From NCBI GenBank assembly GCA_902729315.2, contig LR746273.1, positions 563,001 through 627,000 of the forward strand: DNA of 64,000 nt, written 5' to 3'. Position numbers and translations under genes: made by a program. The DNA is from Spirodela intermedia (Eukaryota > Streptophyta > Magnoliopsida > Alismatales > Araceae). Positions 1-11,181 of this stretch are shown here, piece by piece (position 1 is the first letter of the stretch; each line of letters begins with the position of its first letter). The notes below the pieces were generated by a model. It did no database searches and had not been told where the DNA came from. It saw only the letters and a list, made by a program, of their open reading frames with translations.

Positions 1-1038
1 AAATAAAATAATTAATATAAAATCAGAAGATAAGAACATTGTATTTAATGTATTTCGCAGCACTAAATTCCCTATCAAGGATATGGATGAATTGGAGGAA
101 GTTGATGGTGTTGAAGAGGTCAATTAGGTTCAACATGTGGCTGATTTTGAACCAACCTATGCAGATGCAAAACATAAAACTAAAAAACCTTTAAACATAG
201 TAGTATCATCTAAGCCATCATTAGAACAAGCTCTAGATTTAGATCTGAAACAATTGCCTGAATCAATGAAATATATATTATTGGGCCTAACCAAACCTTG
301 TATGTAATCATTTCAGCATCATTGACTGAGGAACAAGAGGATAGGATTGCCGAGGTTTTAAGAAATCATAAGGGAGCAATTGTCTAGACAATGACAGACC
401 TCAAGGGAATAAATTTAGACATTTGTATACATCGAATCTACTTGGAAGATAATGTGAAACCTAGTCGTGAGAAGTAGAGGAGATTGAACCCCACCATGAG
501 AGAGGTAGTGAAGAAAGAGATTATAAAATAGATTGATGTAGGGATCATCTAACCTATTTTTGATAGCCCATGGGTGAGTCCAACACAAGTCGTACCAAAA
601 AATCAGGTTGGACTGTGACACAAACAGAAAAAGGAGATGAAGTACCAATAAGATTAACCACAAGATGGAAGGTGTCCATTCATTACCAAAGGCTTAATAC
701 AGTAACAAGAAAAGATCAATTCCCTCTTCCATTTTTAGTTCAAATCTTAGAAACATTAGCAAAGTAAAAATATTTATGTTTCCTAGATGGGTATTCGGGA
801 TATAATCAGATAGTTATTTATCTAGATTATCAAGAAAATACAAGTTTTACTTGCCCCTTTGGAACCTATGCATTCAAGAGAATGTCCTTCAAACTACGTA
901 ATGCCCTAGCCACTTTTTAGTAGTGCATAATGTCTATCTTTTCAAACATGATTCGTGATTTTTTAGAGATCATCATGGATGATTTTTCTATTTTTAGTGG
1001 ATCATTTGATCCTTATTTAAGTAATCTAATTAGGGTAC
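1..1038 (+). pseudogene. Degenerate Ty3/gypsy pol: pre-RT and reverse transcriptase part
   Basis: Translating with frame changes gives a recognisable Athila/Tat-type pol. From about 230-560 there is a pre-RT linker (an ISASLTEEQ-like stretch, then LNPTMREVVKKE). It is followed by the RT entry WVSPTQVVPKKSG (about 568-612), a KDQFPLPF block (about 712-732), FLDGYSGYNQI (about 780-812) and the catalytic region IMDDFSIF (about 972-995), where the family usually has F/Y-MDD. In-frame stops (for example about 125, 388, 474 and 920) show it is dead. The reading ends at 1038, where a family A element is inserted, and resumes at 4801. What is seen: the motifs and stops. The clade assignment rests on remembered family motifs. 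Confidence 0.85.
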
Positions 1039-2369
1039 TGACATGACTTAGTCATTGTATACTAAATCACATAAATTTAAAATTTATAAAATAAGAAAAT
1101 ACTAATTTTTAGATATTTAGAAGTATTTATAAACAAATATATCAACTATAATTTAATAAAACTTCTAAAAATAGTGGTAATTTTCAAGGTTGATCATAGG
1201 GATGTAATATAATATCAAGTAATTTTTCAAAATTTTACTCAAAGAATATGATTTTTTATTTAAAGTTTATACTACAAAATAAAAATATATTTAAAATTTG
1301 TGAAAAAGAGAAATAAGGGTGCGGATGTCAAGATGACATCAGCACCCGACAAATGTAAATTGGGCGAAAATAGAGTTTTACCTAGTGATTCTTATGTAAG
1401 TGATTACAAATGATTTAATTGATCAAATTAAGATCTATAAAAGTTAGAAGAATCATAATTGAATGAAGTATAACTTGGTAAATTTAAATCATAGAAATTA
1501 TTACTAAATGAAGTAAAAATTAAGTTGAAAGTAGAAAAATAGAGTTCTAGTATCACGGCGGTGATGCGTTGGCGATGCACTATAATCCTAAGCGTTCAAG
1601 AGGATCGTCATGTAGTGTCCACAGCCTTGAAGGCTATCTTTGGACAAGGATGACATGGGCAATCTCTAGATTTCCTTGCGAAGTCTAGAGATCAATGAAA
1701 TGGGTTGTCGAATCATCTCTAACAATTGTCACCCAGTGGAGCAAAAAAATGACGACTTTGTGGCTCTCTGATGACTATCACCCGATAGATAGGAGCTGAA
1801 TGGAGGTAAGGTGCGTGTCAAGAAACTTCATCCTTAGGTCCATGTAGTAAGAGGAGGCTCTTCATCGCATCTAGTATGCTCTAAGGAGGTAGCGACTTGT
1901 CTTTCAGCAGATCGTCCTCTTTCTAATGATAGCTTATTTGTCAATCAATTAGAGATGATTTACTCGATTGATTTGTAATCTTTTTATCGCAAATCGTTCA
2001 GCAATTTTAGTGACAATGTTCTACAAATCGTGTTGACAAGATTTTTGTCGATGATCTAGCGATTCTAACTGCTTAATCTTTTACCGGCAATCTACAAGAA
2101 AGTCATGATAATTAGATAAAAATATGAGTTTTGGCTCTAGAAGGATTCAAACCTATGTTGGTTGCTCGCCTTCAAAGCCTTTTGGGGGAAGGTGTGATGC
2201 GGATTTAGTCCCACATTGCTTGTGCGCTGTAGTTTTGGCCGAATAAATACTAATATCACATTTCCAAGTAATGAGTCCCTTTCTCCCATGTGGACGACCA
2301 CTCATTGCCCCACAGCCAGCTGGCCACTAGTGATGTGGAAGGGGAGTGGCACACGCGTGCCCCCATCAG

Positions 2370-4493
2370 TGATGGCGAGCGGGACTTGTCTCCATCAGCT
2401 TAGGAGACACCGGCAGTTTGAGTTCAGCTTGATCGACGTGCGAAGACGAAGTAGTCTGGCTTTCACTACATGGCCTAGCCCTTTGGGACAACAACATTCC
2501 ACCTCCACGACGATGACGAGCTTGAGCTCACTCATATCTTTCTTTGTATTTTCATATCGACTTGTTAGGCTTCACGTTTGTGTTAGCGGGCCCAATTCTA
2601 TGTGTGTGTGTTGTTGTTTGTCTCTCTTTCTTTAGGGTTTTATTGGGTCTTTCTTTGAGGCCCAGTTAAAACCCTAAGTGGGAGGAACCTATGTGTCTTT
2701 CTTTTTTGGGCCTTTTTTGGGGCTTATTTGAGTCTTCATTTGAGGCCCACTTAAGCATCATAAGAGGGCCCTCCTCTTTCTCCTTTTAGGGGAGCTTATT
2801 GGGTCTATCTTTAAGAGGCCCAATAAGCCCCTTTTGTAGCCTTTGTGACTTATGGGCTTGAGGGTCTTAAGTGGGCCCACCTCCCCTTAGCCCACTTGTG
2901 GGCCCCCATATAAGGGGAGGTAGGACCCCCCCTCAAAGGGCGCCGTATTTTTGAGAGAAATTATCGTTGTGAGTTATCTTCCTCGTGACCTAGAATAGGG
3001 AGGGAAGGAGGAAGAGGAAGGCCGTCGATACCCCCTTCAGGGACTTCGTTCCTCGTGACGCTGCTGCCTAAGAAGTCCCGCTGCCGCCTAAGACCACTGC
3101 CGCTGCCGGCCATCTCATTGCCGCCCAGAGCTCGCCGCCATCACCGGACGAAACGGTCGCGGTTGCCACTGCAGCCACCGCCACCTCTGTTGGAACCCCA
3201 TCATGCCGTCGTGACAAAAGGGGCTCGCTTCGCCTCCCCACGAGCCGTCACCGAGCACTCCGCCAGAGTCTCTCGACTCCCGGTTCGACTGCCGCCTCTT
3301 CCTCCAGAACTCCACCATAAATTCGCCGGAGCCGCCCTCCGCCGCTCCGCCCAATTGCTGGCCGTTCACTGACGAACCCCGACCTGCCACCGACGTCAGA
3401 AGAGACCCCGCAGTCATGCTGACGAGCCAGAACCAGTCCCAGCTCCTCACAGGCCCCCGCCGGATTTTCTCGACGCTCCGCCGCCGTCGCGCCGTTTCCG
3501 GCACCGCTTAGACCAGGAGAGCTCAACCCTCCCTGGTATCATCGACCGGATCGTCTCCTCTCTGCTCCGCTTCCCGGCGCCACCAAAGAGGCCGATCCTT
3601 CTGGTGACGGTTGGGTTTCCGCCCCAACTGCTGACGCTCGGCATTCCTGCCGAAGTGCCGCTGACGCTCGGCCTTCCCGCTGAACGTCGATGCTCGGCAC
3701 TCACGCCGAAGCGCCGCTGACGCTCGGCCTTCTTGCCGAAGTGCTGCCGCCGCGTGCACCCCGCGTGTCGGCTCTTGCGGCTTGCGCGACCACTCGGCGC
3801 CACTGCCCGTGTGCCCTAGGGCACGCCACGCGACTTGCCGTGCACGCCTGCTAGCGAGCCCTTTTGGCCCACCAGTGGGCCCACACCTACTAGTGTGCCC
3901 TTTGGCCCACCTGTAGGCCCACGCCCACGCCGCTTGTGCCACGCCCTAAGACGACGACTTCCGTGACTCTCAACCAGGACTGACCGTCGACGCTGAGCAT
4001 CGCTATTCACCAGACGTCCTTGCCTTCTTTGGATCTCCGCTCCATCACGACTCGCCAGGCTATGCAGCCCTGAAGGTTAGCTCTGTACCCCTTCTTACTT
4101 AAGTTTAATTATCTTTTGAAGGGTTTTCTCGGCTCGTTTCTACCACCTTCAGGAACACGTAGATAGGATAGGATAGGTTATCAGATCGTGACTTCCGATG
4201 CTGTGCCAGACTCATCACAATTCGTGAACTGTAGCCCTAGGCTACTTCACAATGACAGTTCTACCGTCTGTCTAGATGTGGACCAAGAGGGCCTCTCACT
4301 CACCATCGTTGAGTGTTTCCCTGAGTTGTCTTGGGATAATCACGCATATTGGTACGCCTACATGTGCTTAGGTTACGTGGTCAGATCTAAAGTCTAGGGT
4401 CTAAACATTCTTATTAGATCGGTTCAACTGCCCCATCTCAGGACTCAAGTTTCATTGATCAGGTATAGGGGGTTCTCACCCCATCCTGCATCA
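2370..4493 (+). mobile_element. Family B LTR-like insertion, copy 1, nested in family A copy a
   Basis: It runs from TGATGGCGAGC to CATCCTGCATCA (about 2.12 kb) and is flanked by ATCAG (2365-2369) and ATCGG (4494-4498). Intact family A copies read straight across this site, so it is a later insertion. It is composite: a pyrimidine- and GGGCCC-rich first third, a very GC-rich centre (about 3040-3960) and a mixed tail. Open frames in the centre (for example 3055-3372) are proline/arginine-rich, overlap on both strands and match no family I know. I read them as composition artefacts. TG...CA ends and a 5-bp duplication support a solo LTR. Confidence 0.75.
3600..3960 (+). repeat. Degenerate GC-rich minisatellite in family B copy 1
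   Basis: A roughly 30-bp unit containing GCCGAAGCGCCGCTGACGCT-like sequence recurs with variation between about 3620 and 3745. It is followed by GTGGGCCCACxCC units (about 3868-3930). The same two repeat types occur, longer and cleaner, in the second family B copy, so they belong to the element. Confidence 0.65.
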
Positions 4494-4795
4494 ATCGGTC
4501 CTAGCTGCTTGAGCCCTTACTTGTGGCTCCCCTGACTATGCTTCCGATTAGTTTGCAAACCCAGCTAGCCAATAGGTCCCTCCATTTTGTTATATTTTAA
4601 TTTTAACTTTTTTCTTCATTTATCTCAAAAATAAGACTATTTTCACAATTAACTAAAAATGGCCAAAGAATTCATGTTAATCAACTGAAAATCACTTTTC
4701 ATAATTTAAATATAAATAAAAGTCTATTTATCATGAGTTAAGACTAAAACTATATTATTTACGAATTATCAACTCATGATAATGAAGACTTATCA

Positions 4796-4994
4796 AGTAC
4801 TTAGATACTGTGAGGAAAATAACTTAGTTTTAAGTTGGAAAATGAGTCATTTCATGGTGCAAGGAATAGTCCTAAGACACATTATTATTGAGAGATAGAT
4901 TGAGGTGGATAAAGTAAAGATTGATGCTATTGTGAATCTACGTCCACCACAATTAGTTAAACAAATTAGAGCATTTCATTAACATGTTGGGTTT
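4796..4994 (+). pseudogene. Ty3/gypsy pol fragment after the RT active site
   Basis: Reading from about 4801 gives the continuation of the RT pseudogene: a CEENNLVLSW block, then SHFMVQGIVL and a VDKVKIDAI block. These match the RT/RNase H connection of Athila/Tat pol. There is a stop in the IER-stop-IEVD stretch. It is bounded by family A insertions on both sides and ends at 4994 within an HVGF motif that resumes at 6584. Confidence 0.85.
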
Positions 4995-6583
4995 TGATGT
5001 GACTTAGTCGTTGTATAGTAAATCATGTAAATTTAAAATTTATAAAACTAGAAAATATAAATTTTCAAATATTTAGAAGTATTTCTGAACAAATATATCA
5101 ATTATAATTTAGTATAATTTTCAAAAATAGCGATAATTTTTCAGGTCCATCACAAGGATGTAATATAATATCAGGTAATTACTCATAATTTTCCTCAAAT
5201 AATACTATTTTCTATAAATTTTATACTAAGAAATAAAATTAAAATATATTTAAAATTTATAAAAAAGGAAAATAAGGATGCGAATGTCAAGACAATGTCA
5301 GTGCCCGACAAATGTGAATCAGGTAGAAATAGAGTTCCACTCGACAATTTTTACGTAAGTGATTACATATGATTTAATTGATCAAATGAAGATCGGTAAA
5401 AGTCGAAAGAATTATAATTGAATGAATTATAGCTTAGTAAATTTAAAATCAACAAGTTACGACTAAATGAAGTGGAAATTAAGTTGAAAGTAAGAAAATA
5501 GAGTTCCGGCGTCACAATAATGATGCATCAATAATGCACCAAAGTCTTGAGCATTTGAAAGGATTGTCGTCGTGCAATATACACAGCCTCAAAGGCTCTC
5601 CTTACCCATGTCGTCAAATCGTCTTCGGTAGTTGTCACCTAGTAGAGTGGAAAAACAACGACTTTGGGGCTCTTTGGTAGTTGTCACCCGATGAAGAAGA
5701 GCTAGATGGAGGTAGGGCGTATGTCAAAGAGCTTCATCCTCAAGTCCACGTAGCAAGAGGAGTTCTTCATTACATCCAATATGCTCTCAAGAGGTGACAA
5801 CTCGTCAATCGGTGGATTGTCCTCTTTCCGATAATGACTTGTTTGTCGATCAATTGGAGATGTTTTACTCAATGGATTCGTAATCCTTTTATCGCAAATT
5901 GTTTAGCAATTTTAGTAACAATGCTCCACGAATCGTATTGACGAGATTTTTGCCGATGATCCAATGATTCTAGTGGCTTCATCCTTCACCAGTGATTTAC
6001 ACGAAAGTCACGATAATTAGATAAAAAATATGAGTTTTGGCTCTATGAGGATTTGAACCTATGCTAGTTGCCCCGCCCTTTTTGGGGAAGGTGTGACGCG
6101 AGTTTAGTCTCACATCGCTTGTGCATCAAAGTTTCTAGTGAATATATAGTAATATTACATTTGCAATCAAATCCCTTTCTTGCGCGTGTACGACCACTCA
6201 TTGCATCATAGCTAGCTGGCCACCACTGACATGGAAGGGGAGTGAGGCACACACGTGCCCTTATTGGTCTTAGCTGCTTGAGCCCCTACTCACGGCTCCT
6301 CCCTGACTGTACTTCTGACCCGCTTGAAGGCCTAGCTGGCCAATAGGTCCCCCCCCATTTTACTATATTTTTATTTGTATTTCTTTTTCTTCATTTATCT
6401 CAAAATTAAGATTATAAAAATCATATAAATTCATATAAAATCCTATAATTACCAAAAAATTAACGTTAATCAACTGAAAACCACTTTTTGCACTTTAACA
6501 CAAATATATGTCTATTTATCATGAGTTAAAGCTAAAACTATATTATTTATTGATTATTAACTCATGATAACAAAGACTTATCA
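4995..6583 (+). mobile_element. Family A LTR-like insertion, copy b (uninterrupted)
   Basis: This is the most complete copy, 1,589 bp, from TGATGTGACTTAGTC to AAGACTTATCA. The flanks GGTTT (4990-4994) and AGTTC (6584-6588) are a decayed 5-bp duplication; the undisturbed pol sequence would read GGTTC. It shares with the other copies a block GAGTTTTGGCTCTA (about 6032-6045), a GTCTCACATCGCTTGTG block (about 6107) and a TATA-like stretch (about 6137-6155). The terminal inverted arms lie at about 6518-6567. A short open frame on the - strand (6064-6252) crosses the promoter-like block and is not a credible gene. Confidence 0.8.
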
Positions 6584-6940
6584 AGTTCTATTGACAATTT
6601 ATTAAGAATTTCTATAAATTAGCTAGATCATTGACATCTTTGTTATCTAAGGAAAGTTCATTTCATTTTGATGAAGTATGTGTTAATTCATTTATGACTC
6701 TTAAGATAGTCTTGACAGAAGCACCAATCATTCAAACACCAAATTGGTCCATGCAATTTCAAAAATGTGTGATGCATCTAATTTTGAAATTGGTGCAGTC
6801 TTAGGGCAGTAGATAAATAATAAACATGTGGTCATTTATTATGCTAGCAAGACTATTATAGATGCACAATTGAATTACACTACCACTTAAAAAGAATTAT
6901 TGGTAGTGGTGTTTGCATTAGAAAAATTTAGAACATAAGG
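6584..6940 (+). pseudogene. Ty3/gypsy RNase H fragment
   Basis: It continues the same pol. A FIKNFYKLA-like stretch and LTEAPIIQTPNW are followed by the RNase H core CDAS (about 6769-6780), GAVLGQ, IYYASKTIIDAQLNYTTT and LLVVVFALEKF (about 6895-6930). Stops and small frameshifts interrupt it. Identity is lost abruptly near 6940, suggesting another insertion or a deletion. Confidence 0.85.
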
Positions 6941-8214
6941 CTGATTCGAGGGTTAAGGCGGTGCCACAGTACTAGGAACTTAAGTTCTTGATCGGCAACA
7001 ATTTGCGGCAGGTTGATCTTGCATCACTTAGTGGGCTACGTGACCAAGCATATCTCATCCAGTGGCTCAAGAAGCACTACAATACTGGGAACTCAAGTTC
7101 TCACACATATCACTGTTAGGGATATAAAGATAATAATTAACTATTATCTAGTTAAATAGACATTATCGATTATTTTTAAAATCTCAATAGTAGTCACAAA
7201 TATGAGAATCCATTCTTCCCTTATTTTGTGCAATCGACATCTTCGGTGATCAGCAAGCTTCTTCCTTCCTCCCCTAACTACACTCAAGGCCTTTGGCAAG
7301 TGGTCAGCTCTTCCCTTCTCCCCTCAAACGATAGTGACCGTATGTTCAACCCCTCTTTTGATGGATCACTCCAGCAAGATGCAATGCATTCGAACAATAC
7401 TTCTATAACTTCTAGCATGGTGTGGCACGACCAGACGAAACCAAGTTGCCACACTGGTGTCTCCAATTGCCCATGAGACAAACTAAACTTGGGCAATGAT
7501 TTATTTTCTACTTTTAGCATTTACTTACCTATTTTTGTTATTTATTTATATTTTACAACAAGCTATTTCCATTTCATACATGTTTCGATTGAAATGAGTA
7601 GAACTAATTCAAAACTTGATGAATAATCTTTGTTCTTTTTCGAAATCTTCTAAAACTAGTCTAGGATCAAGCTAAGATCATTTCTAACTTATTTTCTATT
7701 ACTTTTCGTAGTCAAATCTCAACATATTCACGTTCCCAGCGTTCTACGAATAACAAGTATTTTTCTATTTTCGAACATGAAACCACCAAGATTAAAGGTT
7801 GACTAATGAGCATTCAATGGTTAAAACAAGTTGGAGACATTCACAATTGACCTCATGTCATGTGTGTGAATCTTCAAGCACACATTCGTTTGAAAAAATA
7901 GGTTGATTGTATTTCTCTCTTCCTTCATTTTCGTCTTATTTCTCTCTCTCCTTCTCTCATGAGACCTCTCTTCTCTCTCTCTTTTCCTTCTTCCTTTTCT
8001 CTACATCCCTTCCTTTATTCTTCTCACCTCACCCTTCTATTTTTTTTATTTATGTTAAGTATTAATAAAATATTAAAATCACTTTATATATAAATTAAGT
8101 TAGTTTTCATGATGGATTAATCATTCTTATGTTCAACTTGAGACTTACTTTTATACTAATATTTTATTAAGTCTTAGTTATAAATATTATTGGATAGTGT
8201 GTATTTAAACACAA
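6941..8214. other. Unresolved repeat-like segment between RNase H and integrase fragments
   Basis: The RNase H core to integrase C-terminus distance in intact elements would be filled by pol; here no integrase core is readable. Two related short blocks (GGAACTTAAGTTCTTG at about 6977 and GGAACTCAAGTTCTCA at about 7089) recur. A pair of AT-rich inverted arms occurs at about 8055-8075 and 8157-8177. It could be another decayed LTR-type insertion starting near TGTTAGGGATA (about 7127), but I could not fix its ends. The open frame 7228-7476 has no recognisable domain. Confidence 0.4.
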
Positions 8215-8641
8215 TGACAAGTGCACACCAACATGCCACTTACTCGTGGAGATGGAGCATAGGGTGTATTGGGCTATCAAGCAAATCAACATAGACATGG
8301 TAGTAGTTGGAGAAAAACAATTTCTTGATCTATAGGAATTGGATAAGCTGAGGAATGAAGCATATGAAAATACAAGGATCTATAAAACAAAGACTAAAGC
8401 ATTTCATGACAAGCACATAACTAGGCGGCAATTTTCACTAGGTCAAAAGGTATGGTTATACAATTCAAAGTTAAAATTATTTTCTGAAAAATTGAGTAGA
8501 TGGGATCGGCCATATAATGAATATGGGGTAGCCACACTTAGAGATTCAGGATCTAACCACTGTTTTAAAGTGAATGGGCAGCGAATTAAAGCATATCTTG
8601 AGCATAATGACAAGAGAAAGGTAGATAAAACTAATTTATAG
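8215..8641 (+). pseudogene. Ty3/gypsy integrase C-terminal fragment
   Basis: An interrupted stretch around 8240-8300 reads like the CHLPVELEHxAYWAIK motif of Athila/Tat integrases. It is followed by an open 100-codon segment (8339-8641) with LDKLRNEAYE, IYKTKTKAFHDKHI and a GQKVWLYNSKLKLF block. That block is the hallmark of the C-terminal part of the polyprotein. It marks the 3' end of the dead pol gene that starts at the left window edge. Confidence 0.85.
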
Positions 8642-8934
8642 AACATATCATAAGTTGTATGGTGTCTAGCTAATGGCATTAAACTTAACGCCACTAAGGA
8701 GACAATCCCACTATTTTTACTTCATTTGCTTATTGTCGTTTGTATTTTATTCTAGTTCTTCTTTTATTTAGTGTTTAGTTTTTGCAATCAAACTTACATT
8801 TCCTAGTTGAATCAATTGTGAAGAACGTTGGTTGGGCAGAAGAGACTAATAGGTGACTGAGCTTCCACACCACCTAAATTTATTAGTTTTCATACCCTTA
8901 TCCACTAATCTTGATTGTGTTCTTTCTAGCTTGT
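8642..8934 (+). other. Retrotransposon sequence downstream of pol
   Basis: AT-rich non-coding sequence between the pol end and the second family B insertion. No gene is seen. It probably continues at 11182, after the inserted element. Confidence 0.4.
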
Positions 8935-10189
8935 TGATGGCAAGTGGGACCTATCTCCATTAGCTCAGGAGACACTAGTAGTCTGAGTTCAGCCAAATCG
9001 ACACATGAAGACGAAGGAGCCTAGCTTTCACTACATGGCCTACCCTTCGAGACAACAACATTCTACCCCCGCGACGACGACAAGCTCGAGCTCACTTGTA
9101 TCTTTCTTTATATTTTCACATTGACTTGTTGGGCCTCGTGTTTGTGTTTTAACAGGCCCAATTCTATGTGTGTGTTGTTGTTTGTGTCTCCCTTTCTTTA
9201 AGGTTTTATTGGGTCTCTCTTTTGAGACCCAATTAAAACCCTAAGGGGGGGGGGACCTATGTGTCTTTCCTTTTGGGACTCTTTTGAGACTTATTTGGGT
9301 CTTCATTTGAGGCCAACTTATGCACTATAAGAGGGCCCTCCTCTTTCTCCTTTTAGGGGAGCTTATTAGGTCTCTCTTTAAAAGGCCCAATAAGCCCCTT
9401 TCGAAGCCTTTTGTGGCTTATGGGCTTGAGGGCCTCAAGTGGGCCCACCTCCCATTAGCCCACTTGTGGGCCCCATATAAGGGGAGGTAGAACCCCCCCT
9501 CAAGGGAGCGCCGTATTTTTTAGAGAAATTATCGTTTGTGAGTACCTTCTCCGTGATAGGGAGGGGAGGAAGAGGAAGGCCGTCGATACCCCCTTCGAGG
9601 ACTTCGTTCCTCATGACGCTGCTGCCCGCAAAGTCCTGCCGCCGCTTGAGACCACTGCCGCCACCAGCCATCTCATTGCCGCCCGGGAGTTCGCCACCGT
9701 CACCAGACGAAACGGTCATGGTTGCCGCTGCCACCGCCACCGCCTCTGCTGGAAACCCATCACGCCGTCGTGACGAAAGGGGCTCGCTTCGCCTCCCTAC
9801 GAGCAGTCACCGAGCACTCCGCCGGAGTCTCTCGACTCCTGGTTCGACTGCCGCCTCTTCCTTCGGAACTCCACCCCAAACTCGCCGGGGCTGCCCTCTG
9901 CCGCTCCACCCAATCGCTGGCCGTTCGCCGACGAACGCCAACCTGCCACCGACAGCAGGAGAGACCCTGCAGCCATGCCGACGAGCCAGAACTAGTCTGA
10001 GCTCCTCACAGGCCCCCGCTAGAGTTTCCTGACACTCTGCTGCCGTCGCGCCGTTTCCAGCGCCGCTTAGACCAAGAGAGCTCAACCCTCCCTAGTATCG
10101 TCGGCCGGATCGTCTCCTTCCTCTGCTCCACTTCCCGGCGCCACCAGAGAGGGCCGATCCTTCTGGCGACGATTGGGTCTCTGCCCAAC

Positions 10190-10405
10190 CGCTGACGTTC
10201 AGCCTTCCCGCCGAAGTATCGCTGATGCTCGGCCTTCCCGTCGAAGCGCCGCTGACGTTCGGCATTTCCGGCGAAACGCCACTGACGCTCGGTCTTCCTG
10301 TCGAAGCACCGCTAACACTCAGCCTTCCCGCCGAAGCGCCACTGATGCTTGACCTTCCCGCCAAAGCACCGCTAACATTCGGCATTCCCGCCGAAGCACC
10401 CCTGC
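10190..10405 (+). repeat. 30-bp GC-rich minisatellite, about 7 units
   Basis: Units of about 30 bp such as CGCTGACGCTCGGCCTTCCC followed by GCCGAAGCGC recur with point differences. Because 30 is a multiple of 3 the array stays open and would encode a PLTLGLPVEA-like decapeptide. It lies inside family B copy 2. Confidence 0.8.
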
Positions 10406-10499
10406 TGCGCGTGCCCTGTGCGCCGGCTCCTGCAGCCCGCGCACCCACCCGGCGCCGTCGCCCGCATGCCCTAAGGCCGCCACGCGGCTTGCTGTGCAC

Positions 10500-10615
10500 G
10501 CTCGCTAGTGTGCCCTTCGGCCCACAAGTGGGCCCACGCCCGCTAGCATGCCCTTCGGCCCACCATCGGGCCCACACCCACTAGCATGCCCTTCAGCCCA
10601 CCAGCGGGCCCACAC
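10500..10615 (+). repeat. 38-bp minisatellite, 3 units
   Basis: Three tandem units contain GCTAGxxTGCCCTTCGGCCC followed by an interrupted GTGGGCCCAC palindrome. A shorter version is present in the other family B copy. Confidence 0.7.
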
Positions 10616-11181
10616 CTGCGCTGACTGTGCCACCCCTTACGACAATGACTACGGTGACTCTCGACTATGACCGACCATCAATGCTGAGCATCGCTCTTCA
10701 TTGAACATTTTTGCCTACATCAAATCTCTGCTTCGTCACGACCTACCAGGCTACTCAGCCCCGAAGGTTAGCTCCATACCCCTTCTTACTTAAGTTTAAT
10801 TATCTTTCAAAGGATTTTCTCAGCTCATTTCCACCGCCATCAGGAGCACGTAGACAAAATATGACAAGTTATCGGATCGTGACTTTTGACGTTGTACCAA
10901 ACTCGTCACTGTTTGTGAGCTGCAGCCCTAGGCTACTTCACAACGACAATTCCGCCATCTGCCCAGACATGGACTGAGAGGCCTCGCCTTACTATTGTCG
11001 AGTGTTTCCCCGAGTTGTCTTGGGTTGATTTTGCATATTAGTATGCCTGCATGTACTTAAGTTATGTGGCCAGACCTAGAGTCTAGGGTCCAAACATTTT
11101 TATTGGATCGGTCCGACTGCCCCATCTCGAGTCTCAAGTTTTATTGATCAGGTACAAGGGTTCTTATCCCGTCCTACATCA

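Larger units (their letters stand above)
1039..4795 (+). mobile_element. Family A LTR-like insertion, copy a (itself interrupted)
   Basis: It begins TGACATGACTTAGTC and ends AAGACTTATCA. It sits inside the pol pseudogene between GGTAC (1034-1038) and AGTAC (4796-4800), a 5-bp target duplication with one transition. The flanking pol frame continues across it once one duplicate is removed. A family B element (2370-4493) is nested within it, leaving about 1.63 kb of family A sequence. Near the 3' end are inverted arms, TCATGAGTTAA and TTAACTCATGA-like, about 30 bp apart. There is no coding content. TG...CA ends plus a 5-bp duplication fit a solo LTR. No partner LTR or internal domain is seen, so a short non-autonomous element is an alternative. 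Confidence 0.75.
8935..11181 (+). mobile_element. Family B LTR-like insertion, copy 2
   Basis: It runs from TGATGGCAAGTGG to CGTCCTACATCA (about 2.25 kb) and is collinear with the copy at 2370-4493. It is flanked by CTTGT (8930-8934) and TTTGC (11182-11186); the two mismatches are both C/T transitions, compatible with an old 5-bp duplication. It has the same GGGCCC-rich block, GC-rich centre (about 9540-10640) and conserved end. Overlapping proline/alanine-rich open frames on both strands reflect composition and minisatellites, not a conserved protein. Confidence 0.75.

Noticed and set aside
1039-4795. Helitron reading of family A because of the 3' inverted arms
   Set aside because: No 5' TC and no 3' CTRR; there are TG...CA ends and a 5-bp target duplication, which Helitrons lack.
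9538-10032. 164-codon Pro/Arg/Ser-rich frame, with counterparts at 3055-3504
   Set aside because: Both strands are open across a GC-rich LTR core, the two copies do not keep the same frame, and no family is recognisable.
10225-10584. 119-codon frame with decapeptide repeats (PLTLGLPVEA-like)
   Set aside because: It is a 30-bp minisatellite inside a family B repeat; the frame is open because the unit is a multiple of three, and the opposite strand is open too.
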